64,000 bases of DNA from Lyophyllum atratum (Eukaryota > Basidiomycota > Agaricomycetes > Agaricales > Lyophyllaceae), in contig JACGCN010000011.1 in NCBI GenBank assembly GCA_014905825.1, positions 1,426,001 to 1,490,000 of the forward strand. Reading direction: 5' to 3'. The notes under the pieces are model-generated. The model made no database searches, was not told the origin of the DNA, and worked only from the letters and a program-made list of their open reading frames with translations. A program made the translations under genes and the position numbers. Within the stretch, counting starts at the first letter, position 1. Every line of letters starts with the position of its first letter. Below, one piece after another: positions 23,357 to 33,160 of this stretch.

Positions 23357-25400
23357 ATGTGGCCATTCTCCCCTTCCTACCCTGAGCTGAAGCCCAGCGA
23401 CGTGGGTACTCCGGACCTCGACGATATCGACTCTTTCACATACGACTATATCGTTGTTGGAGGTAAGGCGCGTTTCATGTTCGTACTCTCTGCCTGCTAA
23501 TATCATCACGTTCTGGTTGAAGGCGGAACTGCAGGATGCTGTCTTGCAGCGCGTCTAAGCAAAGACATGTCGACCACCGTCCTCCTCATCGAACGTGGTC
23601 CCGTTGCAGACACTTGGGCGAATACCGTGCCAATGATTTCCGGAAATGTGTACGAACAGGACACGTTGGCGAGACAGTCAAAAGCAGAACCACTCGTCCA
23701 GGCAAATGACCGTGAAGTCACACTCCTCTCCGCCGAGGTTCTCGGAGGTGGCTCTCGCGTCAACGCTATGCTCTACACGCGTGGAGTTGCAGGGGACTAC
23801 AACCATTGGCGGGATCTCGGTCACGCTGGCTGGAGCTACCAAAACATTCTGCCGTACTTCATCAGATCCGAAAAATCCCTCAGCCAATTCAAATCCCCAT
23901 TCCGGGGCGACTCAGGTCAGTAGCATCCCAAAGTTTCGGGCTGTGTAACAAGTGCGCTGAAGTCATGCTCTAGGGCCATGGGAGAACCAAACGTTCCCGT
24001 CGCCGCCATGGCAATGTCTCTCACAGTGAGTTTCTCACCGTGTACAGCGTCGTACTTAGTCTCATCGCGATGCTTAGTGCTCGAAATGCCGCCGCGTCTC
24101 TAGGTATCCCAAGTGTGGATGACTTCAATATCCCGTCCATCCCCTCCGTCAGCTGCTCAACTCTGGACGTCGTAATTGACAGAAACATGAGACGCTCGTC
24201 AACCTTCCACTCGTTTTTGCCTTCAGCTGTCGCAAACTCTCGCAAGGGACATTTGAAGATTTGCGCGAATACTCTTGTCGCGCAAATTCTCTTCGATAGG
24301 TTAGAGGATGGAACTCCACGGGCCACTGGCGTCAAGTTCGCTAGTTCGGATGTGAAAGCTGCTGGCAGCTATCACTTTGCCCAGGCCCGTAAGGAAATAA
24401 TTCTTTGCTCTGGTGCTCTCGGAACACCTCAATTGCTTTTACTCAGGTTGGTCGTTACGTCCACATCGTTTCACTAAATTTAACTTGCAGTAGCGGTGTT
24501 GGTCCCGCAGGTCACTTACGTTCTCAAGGTATCACCGTTGTCATCGACAGTCCAGGTGTAGGCAGCAACCTCGTACGATCAATAACTCTCTTACTCCTCC
24601 TGATGCCCTTTCAGAAAGACCACATAAGCGTCCCTTTGATTTGGGATAACCCGCTCGAAGACTCAATGCACATACTCATCCAGAAACCATGGATGGCTGT
24701 GGTCGAAATCTTCAAGTATCTCATCGCAGGAAGAGGCCTCATGAGCCAGCCTTTCGTCCACCTCGCTATGTTCCTTCCCTCCCGTCTGCTGAACGACAAA
24801 GGCGAACTCCTAAAGCTGACGCCTCGCGACCTCGACGCATCCCTTCCCGAGAACGTACCCGACATCGAAATCACGCCCATGCCCATCCGAGGCACTCCCG
24901 ATTACTCCCCGCCTGCTGGTGCCTTCACGCTCATGGTCTGCCTTCTGCGTCCACAGTCTGTCGGGTCCGTTCGCCTCCGCTCAGCAGATCCCTATGCGCG
25001 CCCCAAAGTCGAACTGGGCTTCTTCACCCACCCAGAAGACATTGTCAAGATCAGGAAAGGTGTTCGCTTGGCCATGCGCATCGCAGAGCAGATGAGAACA
25101 GAAAGCTACCCTCTTGAACCATCGCCCATGCTTCCCGCGTCCGACTCGGATGCTGATATCGATGCATTCGTCCGCGAGACCTGCCGCACGACGTATCATT
25201 ATTCGTCTTCGTGCCGTATGGGTGCTATTGATGATGTGAAGCCTGGTGTGGTTGATGATGAGTTGAGGGTGCACGGCGTAGAGGGTTTGAGGATCGCGGA
25301 CTTGTCTGTGTGTCCCGAGATTTTGGGTGCACATACTATGGCGCTTGCTGTGGCGATTGCGGAAAAATGTGCTGACTTGATACTGACGGGGAAGGCTTGA
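23357..25400 (+). CDS. GMC oxidoreductase (aryl-alcohol/glucose oxidase-like flavoenzyme)
   Basis: Six exons (23357-23462, 23523-23915, 23974-24025, 24077-24445, 24491-24572, 24615-25400) join in phase to 595 residues, the usual GMC length. The FAD-binding motif is near residue 30 (YDYIVVGGGTAGCCLAARLS). GMC signature 1 follows (EVLGGGSRVNAMLYTRGVAG), then signature 2 (CSGALGTPQLLLLSSGVGPA). The C-terminal block has the catalytic His in YHYSSSCRMG and the second active-site His in PEILGAHTMALAVAIAEKC. Members oxidise alcohols or sugars with O2 or quinones and often supply H2O2 for lignocellulose decay. No signal peptide is visible at the chosen start (MWPFSPSYPEL...), so an intracellular enzyme is likely unless an upstream exon is missed. 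The substrate cannot be assigned. Confidence 0.9.
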
Positions 25401-25878
25401 GCGCATTTGTTGGCTCGATGTTTGTACTGTTAGATGCCATAGACTAGAAGACATTATATTGCTCGCACGTGTTAGATAATTCGTATCAAAGCAGGTGTGG
25501 AAGAGGGTTCGGTCGCTGCCTAGTACGGAAAAATGACAGGTATATCTTGTACCTCGAATATCACACAAGTCGAAGGGTATCAATTACTCTCATGTGTCAT
25601 GAGATGGCTTGCTTGCTACGTTGGTTTTTTGTATGATACATGTTACTCAGGTGGTCCCGACAAAGTTCGAAGCTATACCCGACATCGAAGATGATTTGGC
25701 CATGACTCAGCTCGAATACGGGACGAATGTCACGTAGGATTTGAAACCGTTAGGTTTTTCGTTCTTACTCAGGCGCTTCAAATGGAAACATCGACGTAAG
25801 GTTAACAAGGAAATACAAAGCCGAGGTATAGGAGGATAAAGTTCCGTCGTAGGAAATTCCCTAGAACGGATCAGGCGA
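25401..25878. other. Convergent 3' region, GMC gene / G-domain gene A
   Basis: Short gene-free stretch between two converging genes. Nothing beyond presumed 3' UTRs is seen. Confidence 0.5.
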
Positions 25879-26904
25879 TCAACTTGCTACTAGAAGGGAA
25901 AAGACAAGGAGTCAGGTTGTTAAAGAGTGAGAGGTTAGGTGTAGTAATACTCACCGACGCGAGATGTGAGAAAATTTAGAAGACGGAGGAACCTATCACG
26001 CACCCTAGATGCGTCTCGATGGTGAGAGGATAGGAGAAGAGCTGCGTCGGTATCCTTAAACTCTGTGCGATCATCAACCATCTGGCGTTGGATGTGGAGG
26101 GGCTCCACGTCAAGGATATCGCTTCCGAGTATGAACTCCACGATCTCTTTTGCCGAGTAATCCACATCTTGGAGTCGAAACATGCGGGAGCCAAGGGCGA
26201 GCATCTCCTTCCAGAACTCATCTCGCATCTGGGCTTCGGTTCGTTCCCCTTCCTCCTTCGAAACATCGTTCCACATTGTGGTGGTTAGAATAATCTTCTT
26301 GGACGCGGTCTGGCCACACAACGCCCCGAATACACCCAAGTTCTGTCTCGCTGTTCGGGCCATCCGGTTATCATTGATCCTGTGAAAGTAGATCACTCCG
26401 GCGAGCTTCAATTTGGCGGCGTGGCTAAGATGGTGCAGCAAATAAGCATAATTACCACCATGATACGGGACGGATAATTACGATTGCGCTAGCCAGTCAG
26501 CAAGTCGACTCAGAATCTCATGATCCTCGATATAGGTGTTGTCGAAGCCCGGGGTGTCGACCACTACGATGCGGCCGGCAGAGCGAGTGTAGAGAAAGGG
26601 CTGTATATGCATCGTATGAGAATCGAGGTCATCGCCAACAGACGCGACAATCCTGTTCATCAGTTTGTTGACGAACTAGTCTTTACCTGTCAGCATGCAT
26701 AGTGGACAAGGACCAGATCCACATACCGTGCTTTTCCCAGCTCCAGTAGGACCCATGAGTCTGGTAGCTTAGTTAAAGATATTTCCCCGAAGTATCAGAA
26801 AAGTGAATGTACACGATGACCCGATCGGTTTCCTTGGGATCTTCTATGAAGATATCCTGCTTTCTCCCTTTATTACCCTTCTTTGCACCCTTCGCTTTGG
26901 CCAT
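25879..26904 (-). CDS. AIG1/GIMAP-like P-loop G-domain protein, copy A
   Basis: First member of the tandem family and the only one on the minus strand. The exon structure matches the other copies. A Lys-rich leader (MAKAKGAKKGNKGRKQ) runs to DPKETDRVI. A 34-nt exon (26727-26760) encodes LMGPTGAGKST, the P-loop (G1). Next comes FVNKLMNRIVASVGDDLDSH to the G3 motif VVVDTPGFDNTYIEDHEIL. The last main exon is KLKLAGVIYFHRINDNRMAR, then KKIILTTTMWNDVSKEEGER. The usual G4 guanine-recognition motif (N/T-K-x-D) is replaced by TTMW. A final intron with a GTGAGT donor near 25948 is followed by four codons and the stop; read through, the frame stops at about 25935. Compared with the other copies, the region after G3 is the most diverged (LSRLADWLAQS). 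Nucleotide binding is strongly supported; cellular role is unknown. Confidence 0.82.
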
Positions 26905-27809
26905 TTCTGCCTGTGGAGATGTATGGAAAGAATACACGAGGGCGTATCCTTGCGAAAGATTAGTGAAGTGCAAGGAGGAGAAGATCTTCGAGAGGTGTTG
27001 GACTTCTTAAACCTGTGAACGTCTCGTTGGAATGCACTCGCAGCGTGGTCCACGAGATGATGCCAACTTAAGCACATACTCGGATCTGCAATCCTGGTTC
27101 CTCGTGTATGCTGCATTGGCGGGAGATTTTGTCTCCAATTTCATCCAGGTGAAAGTGTATGACGATGGGCATGAGGCACCGATTCAGTCACAATTTACAA
27201 ACCCCGGGGATACGATATCAACGCACGGCAAAGTCCGACAGCCATGTATGATCCTTGATGATACGGGTCAGATGTTTGTCCTACGTTATCACTTCCGTGC
27301 CACTAATCTGCAAAGACTTCGAAGTCCCCTCGCTTTGCGCATCCTACGCCATAAGAGAGAGAAGGCGAGAGTCGTTGGACCGTGGACAGACCCGCGCAGT
27401 ATCATAACCCAAGATGTTCAGACGCTGTTGGCTATTAAATGGGGCTCATGGTGAGAGTCTAACTCAACCTCAGGTTAGTGGCTTTATTGCATGTTTTCTC
27501 CGACACCCTTCACCTACTCACAATTTGACCAGTCACCAGCTACTCACAATCCCTGTTCAGTATAAAGCGATTTAGCCACGTTGGTAGAAGGCCGAGCACG
27601 TGTACCCTCGTGTTAGCAGGTGAGGTTTCCGGATGTTGAGTTTTCGAAGTTGACATAATCTCATGTAGTACCCCGTCCGTGTATAGGAACGGACGCTGCA
27701 TAAAGACACCCTGCTCTCCTCGAGGCTTCCTGCTCTCACCTCAAGTTCTACTTTGGAGCGCTATACCTCAAGCTTGCTCGTTCTCTTCTCCTCCCTCGTA
27801 TATACAAGA
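26905..27809. promoter_or_regulatory. Divergent promoter region between G-domain genes A and B
   Basis: On the minus strand the gene A side carries the family promoter block (27025-27055; CTCGTGGACCACGC followed by GAGTGCATTCC), also found before copies C and D. The copy B side has only a weak match (GTTGACATAATCTC near 27650). A plus-strand open frame at 27032-27454 runs across this region antisense to the gene A promoter. It has no family motif and is treated as chance. Confidence 0.5.
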
Positions 27810-28968
27810 ATGGGCAAAGCTAAAGGTGCAAAGAAAGGGACGAAGTGGAGAGAGGAGATCAAGGAATACGATCTCTTTTTGGAAGATCCTAAGGAAACTG
27901 ATCGGGTTATCGCGTACATAACTTTTATGATTTGTCCGGCAAAATACTCAATCATCTACAGGCTCATGGGTTCTACTGGGGCTGGGAAAAGCACGGTATG
28001 TCGGTCGAGTCCCCATGCACCAGTAATTAGCTCACTGCTACCTTGAATGACTAGTTTGTCAACAGCTTGATGGGCAAAGATGTAGCATCCGTGGGCAACG
28101 ACCTCGAATCTCACACGAAGGACGTACAACACTTTACCTTCCCGGACCCTGCTTTTCCCGAGCGCCGCATCGTAGTGATCGACACTCCTGGCTTTGATGA
28201 CACGTATATCAACAACCGAGAAATCCTGAGGCGCATCGCCGTCTGGTTAGCTCGATCGTGATTATCCCTCGGTATCGCGTCGCTGCTAACACATACTTAC
28301 GACCTGTTTGACACTTTATTTCAGCTATAACGCCAGCATGAAGCTCGCCGGGATCATATACCTCCACAAGATCACCAATAACCGGGTGGCAGGAACCACG
28401 AGGAATAATTTCGATCTATTTGAGAAGCTATGTGGCAAAAACGCGTCCGAGAAGATCGTTCTCGTCACTACCATGTGGAGCCTGGTCTCTAAGGAGGCAG
28501 GGGAACGACGTGAGGAACAGCTGAGAGGCAAGTTCTGGAAGGATATGCTCGCCCTTGGCTCCACCATGATCCGCCTCGACGACTCGGATATGCAGCGCTC
28601 AGCACAAAACATCATCAAATTCATTCTCACAAAGGATATCCTCGACCATCTCCAAATCCAATACGAGATGGTAGATCTTGACAAACTCCTTGAGGAAACT
28701 GAAGCGGCTCGTCTTCTATCGTCAGAGCTGCATCACCTCTTGCACAGGCAGGAGGAGAAAGCTTCTGAACTGCGAAAGAAACGCGGGGATTGGGAATTAC
28801 AGCAGGCCTTGGTTGAGCTCGATGCCCAAATCCGCGCAACCCTCTCCGAGATCAAATCCTTGAACGTCCCTCTCTCTCTTAGAATCAAGCGCTTTTTCGG
28901 ATTTGTGAGTAAAATCCGATATTTTTTGAGGCAAGAGAGACTTATCAACTGATTCCCGCTCGCAGTGA
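27810..28968 (+). CDS. AIG1/GIMAP-like P-loop G-domain protein, copy B
   Basis: Exons 27810-27913, 27962-27995, 28055-28257, 28325-28904 and the stop codon alone after the last acceptor (28966-28968) give 307 residues. The order is: basic leader MGKAKGAKKGTKWREEIKEY; a conserved linker ending DPKETDRVIA; G1 LMGSTGAGKST on its own 34-nt exon; FVNSLMGKDVASVGNDLESH; G3 VIDTPGFDDTYINNREILRR; KLAGIIYLHKITNNR; and VLVTTMWSLVSKEAGERREE at the G4 position. A C-terminal helical, charged segment follows (EEKASELRKKRGDWELQQAL), probably a coiled coil, with a basic hydrophobic tail (SLRIKRFFGF) that could touch membrane. The fold resembles GIMAP/AIG1/Toc GTPases, some of which dimerise on membranes. The role here is unknown. 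Confidence 0.87.
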
Positions 28969-29149
28969 AGGGTCAATCTCCTACTGCTTCATGAGCTCGG
29001 CTTCGGGTTGCTTTATGACTAGACCGTAACCGCATACGTTTTTTTGGATTATTTGGACCATTTTCCACCGCCTACCCTTTAAGTTTTAGTCATCCCACTT
29101 CTGTTTCATTGATCAGTGGAGAGGTTCGCCAGTGAGTACCGCCAAATGA

Positions 29150-29530
29150 CCTGAAGGCTCCATAGAGGCATGAAACGATGCAATCCCCTATAGCACCTGA
29201 TGCTGCCACTCATGCGGCGTCCGATGTGGTATGCGCATGCCCGCTGAGGGTCCGCGGACGCCGTCCCTACTTGGAGGTAGACTCGCCACGTGGGTTGATC
29301 AGTGTATCCGATCTAGAGTATTAAACGCGTGCAGGACATGAGGTTTATGTCAAGTCAAACAACATTTAGACTCCTCGTGTATCACACCGCAAGTGGATTC
29401 CGAGTGAACCTGTACAAAAGTGATCCGCATTTCTCCAAGATATTTCCTCCTTGCATTCTGAACACTCATCCGCATAGATCCGCCCCATTTACTCTTTTCC
29501 TACACACACTCGACTATCCAGAATAACCTC
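29150..29530 (+). repeat. Promoter-only duplicate of the G-domain gene family, coding part missing
   Basis: This segment aligns over about 350 bp with the region upstream of copy C (29878-30253). Shared runs include GACCTGAAGGCT/ACCTGAAGGCTCC, GTAGAGGCATGAAAC/ATAGAGGCATGAAAC, CGCCACGTGGGTTG, GTATCCGATCTAGA and CGAACCTGTACAAAAGTG/TGAACCTGTACAAAAGTG. Similarity fades about where the ATG of copy C stands. Downstream there is no P-loop, basic leader or other family exon before the second promoter copy. A TATAAATA box at about 29535 has no gene after it. This looks like the residue of a lost family member or an unequal exchange. Confidence 0.72.
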
Positions 29531-29745
29531 GTTCTATAAATAGAACTCGCCACCACTCCCAATTCTTCGGTACTATCGGTCATCCAACATCCGCATCTGC
29601 CTCAATGAATACCGTGTAGGTTAGCTAACCCGTGCGATTCCGTATATCATAGCGGCAATGGTTGGCCTGCACCCGTAGCGTACATCGATGCATGTACGTA
29701 GCACGGAACCCCCACATGTTCCTCGTCGGGACCGCCCGTGGGTAA

Positions 29746-29769
29746 TATCACTATCACTATCACTATCAT
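29746..29769. repeat. (TATCAC)4 hexamer microsatellite
   Basis: Four tandem six-base units, the last with one change, between the promoter-only duplicate and the copy C promoter. Confidence 0.8.
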
Positions 29770-29877
29770 ATCAAGCTCCGATTGAACTTTCCTGATCAGA
29801 CGCCTGAATATAACACGCTTTCCTTGTTATCAAAGCCATTGATATATCAAAGTGACGGTATAGCCTGCCTGTCAAGC

Positions 29878-30253
29878 GACCTGAAGGCTTCGTAGAGGCA
29901 TGAAACAATGCGCTTATCCTACAGCACCTGATGACACAACTTGTGCGGCGTCCGTGTGTGCGTGCCTGCCACCGATTCGGATGGTCCACTGCACGTCGTC
30001 CCCATCTGTAGGTAGGCTCGCCACGTGGGTTGGTCTGTGTATCCGATCTAGAAAAGACTCTTCTATAATGCATGCAGGTTCCCATGAGGTTCACGCCAAT
30101 CCGTCATGTCTGATTCCTCGTGTACCACGCCACAAGTGCATTCCGAGCGAACCTGTACAAAAGTGTCCCCTACCTCCTCTCTCCTCGCACTTCAAATACT
30201 TTGCCACAACGGTACACCCAGTTTACTCGTCACATACGACTCCACCGACACAA
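29878..30253 (+). promoter_or_regulatory. Promoter of G-domain gene C, duplicated upstream
   Basis: Second copy of the roughly 350-bp upstream unit. The proximal block at about 30117-30150 (CTCGTGTACCACGCCACAAG, then TGCATTCCGAG) recurs before copies A and D and in the promoter-only duplicate. It is a good candidate for a shared transcription-factor site. It lies 100-140 bp before the ATG. Confidence 0.6.
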
Positions 30254-31415
30254 ATGCCCAAACCCAAGGCAAGGAAGGGGACTAAATGGCAAAAGCAGAT
30301 CAGAAGAGAAGATACCTTTTTAGTTGATCCCAAGGAGAGCGATCGGGTTATAGCGTACATTCACTTCTCCAATTTTTGGGAAAACATCCTTACCTTGATC
30401 AACAGACTCATGGGTCCTACTGGAGCTGGGAAAAGCACGGTACATAGGTCTGATCCCCGTACATTGTTTGTGCTCACTGTCAATGACAGTTTGTCAACAA
30501 GTTGATGGGTGCAGCTGTAGCGTTTGTTGGCGATGACCTCGAATCCCAGACGGCACGCGTACAACACTTTATCTACATCCACCGAACATTTCCCAAGAAC
30601 CGCATCGTATTGATCGACACCCCTGGTTTTGACGACACGTATATCGATGACCGGGAGATTCTGAGGCGAATTGCTGTCTGGCTAGCTCGCTCGTAATTAT
30701 CCTTCTAGCTTCATGCTGTCTATTCACTCATTTCCGACACCATACCAGGTACGATGGCGATATGAAGCTCGCTGGAGTCATCTACCTCCACAAGATCTCT
30801 GATAACCGAATGTCCGGAAGCGCGAGAAAGAATCTGGACCTATTTGAGAAGCTGTGTGGCACAAACGCAGCTGAGAGGATCGTTCTCGCCACCACAATGT
30901 GGAGCAGAGTTTCGAAGGAAGATGGGATACGACGCGAAACTCAAATGAGGGAAAAATTCTGGAAGGACATGCTTTCTTATGGCTCCTCCCTGAAGCGAGT
31001 CGAAGAAACGCAGTCCTCAGCACTCGCCATCGTTGATTCCATACTCGCAAAGGATATCATCGAGCCGGTCCCCCTTCTAATCCAACATGAGATGGTTGAC
31101 GCTGACAAAATATTCGAGAAGACTGAAGCAGCGCGTCACCTGTCGTCTCAACTTCGGGACCTATTGAAGAAACAACAGGAGAAGGCTCGGGAATTGCGGC
31201 AGAAGGGAAACGAAGGGGAACTGCAGCAGGCCGTGCTCGAAAACGATGCCCGTATACGTGAGACAATCTCCCAGATGAAAGCTCTCGACATTTCCATCAC
31301 TAGTAAAGTCATGCGTTTCTTAGGACTTTCTCGGGGCCCACGTCGTGAGTGAATCCACCTAAGTTCGCAATCGTCGCGTAAAAGCTGACTATGGAGATTT
31401 CTCATTTCAGCTTGA
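30254..31415 (+). CDS. AIG1/GIMAP-like P-loop G-domain protein, copy C
   Basis: Starts MPKPKARKGTKWQKQIRRED and runs to DPKESDRVIA. The P-loop LMGPTGAGKST follows on a 34-nt exon (30406-30439), then FVNKLMGAAVAFVGDDLESQ and G3 VLIDTPGFDDTYIDDREILR. The last exon begins MKLAGVIYLHKISDNRMSGS and has VLATTMWSRVSKEDGIRRET at the G4 position. The C-terminal part (LRDLLKKQQEKARELRQKGN, then ENDARIRETISQMKALDI) is a predicted coiled coil close to that of copy B, ending SKVMRFLGLSRG. Reading through, the frame stops at 31352. Using the conserved GTGAGT donor and the acceptor at about 31410, it stops at 31413-31415. B and C are the most alike copies and probably the youngest pair. Confidence 0.87.
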
Positions 31416-32045
31416 ATGGTTGTATTTTTGATTTGCGATTGGAGGTTTCCTACGTACGGCGAGACTTCATATTCCCATACATCTCATTTTTACTTACTTG
31501 ACGATCTTCCGACTCCTCGAAGCTCTCGGCAGCCTGAGGCTTGATGTCTATGTTCTCACTGAATAACCGTAACATGTACGAATGAAGTTCATCTAGCAGT
31601 TTCCTATACAGCATGAAAGTCAGTTCCGTATTTTCACACAGAATCTATCTAAACGCGCGCTACTTTCGCGCTGACTTTCTTTCAGATCAACTTCTGTTTT
31701 CCGTTGGGACTTTCGCACTTGCCCGCGTTTTTTCATCGTGTTCTTTGGGCGTTTTTTGTGGCTATACTGTGCCCCATGCCCACCGCCATGCAATTTCGTC
31801 TCCGTGGAATTCGTGGCCTCTTTCAGTGTATCACGCCAATGCAGGGTACCATGAGGAATCAGAATCTCAGATTCGTGAAGTTGACATAGCCTCGTGGACC
31901 ACGCCATAAGTGCATTTTTACGAAACTTGCACAAATTTCAAGAGCGTCCGCCACTTCTCGAAAATTTCTTCTTGCTACCACTTTGACGCTCTTTTGCAGG
32001 ATACGCCACATTTACTCTTCGCCCCTCATTTCTCCACCGAGATAA

Positions 32046-33160
32046 ATGGCTAAGCCCACGCGTCCAAGCAAGCGGAAAGAGCAGAAGAATCCAAGCAAGC
32101 GGAAAGAGCAGGTCAAGGAAGGCGATGTTTTTTTGAAGGATCCCAAGAAAACTGATCGGGTCATCGCGTATTCTCAGTTCTACAATTCATCTAAGAAACG
32201 CCTTTAACTTAGCCAACAGACTCATGGGTCCTTCTGGAGCTGGGAAAAGCACGGTGTGTAGGTCTGATCCACTTACATCGCTCGTGCTCACTGTTGATAA
32301 ATAGTTTGTCAACATTTTGATGGGTAAAACTGTAGCGTCTGTTGGCAAGGACCTCGAGGCTCACACGAAGGATGTACAACACTTTACTTTCACCCGCCCC
32401 CAAATTCTCGACGGCCGCATCGTATTGATCGACACCCCTGGTTTTGACGGCACGGATGGCGATGACTGGAAGGTTTCGAAACAAATTTCTGACTGGCTAG
32501 CTCGATCGTAATTATCCTTCCACTATCATGCTTCCAACAATGCCAGTTATTTACCCTGCCATCCCAGTTACAAGGACAATATGAAGCTCGCCGGTGTCAT
32601 TTATCTTCTCCAGATCGATCAAAACCGAATGGATCGAACCAGGAGACAGAATCTGGATATATTCAAGGAGATGTGTGGCAAAGACGCAGCTGCGAGAATT
32701 GTTCTCACCACCACAATGTGGAGCAAGGTTTCGAAGGAAGATGGGATGAAACGCGAAACCCAAATGAGAGAAAAGTTCTGGAAGGATATGGTTTCCCGTG
32801 GCTCCTCCCTGAAGCGACTCGATTCAGACGAACAACTCGACAGAAGGCAAAGCTCACAAAGCTCAGCATCGGATGAACGACTCGATAGATGGCATAGCTC
32901 AGCACTCGCCATTGTTGACTTCATACTCGCAAAGGATATCGACCTGCCTCCCATGCACATCACACGCGAGATGGTCGACGAGGGCAAAGCATTTAAGGAC
33001 ACTGCAGCAGCTGGTCTCTACTCTTCTCAAGATCGAAGGGGATTCCGCTCTGTGTTCAAGTGGTTTTCGGAGCTTTTCGGTGACAAGCTCGTAAGTATCA
33101 ATCCACCCAAGCTGGGGCACCCTATGAAAAAACTGACTACTTGGGTTTCCCTCCCAGTGA
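32046..33160 (+). CDS. AIG1/GIMAP-like P-loop G-domain protein, copy D, with internal duplications
   Basis: Starts MAKPTRPSKRKEQK with a repeated basic leader: a 21-bp unit encoding PSKRKEQ is present twice with a 27-bp period (32064 and 32091). It continues to DPKKTDRVIA. The P-loop LMGPSGAGKST is on a 34-nt exon (32220-32253). Then come FVNILMGKTVASVGKDLEAH and VLIDTPGFDGTDGDDWKVSK; here the usual DTYxxDREILRRIA after G3 is replaced. The last exon has KLAGVIYLLQIDQNRMDRTR and VLTTTMWSKVSKEDGMKRET. A second internal repeat gives SDEQLDRRQSS and SDERLDRWHSS, an insertion absent from the other copies. The C-terminal coiled coil is missing or very short; the protein ends FKWFSELFGDKL and the stop codon follows directly after the last intron. 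The change after G3 may affect switch II function. Confidence 0.83.

Noticed and set aside
27032..27454. 140-codon plus-strand frame between G-domain genes A and B
   Set aside because: Overlaps the gene A promoter block in antisense, no family motif or splice partner.
29746..29769. Possible CRISPR-like or satellite array
   Set aside because: Only four 6-bp units; an ordinary microsatellite in a eukaryotic genome.
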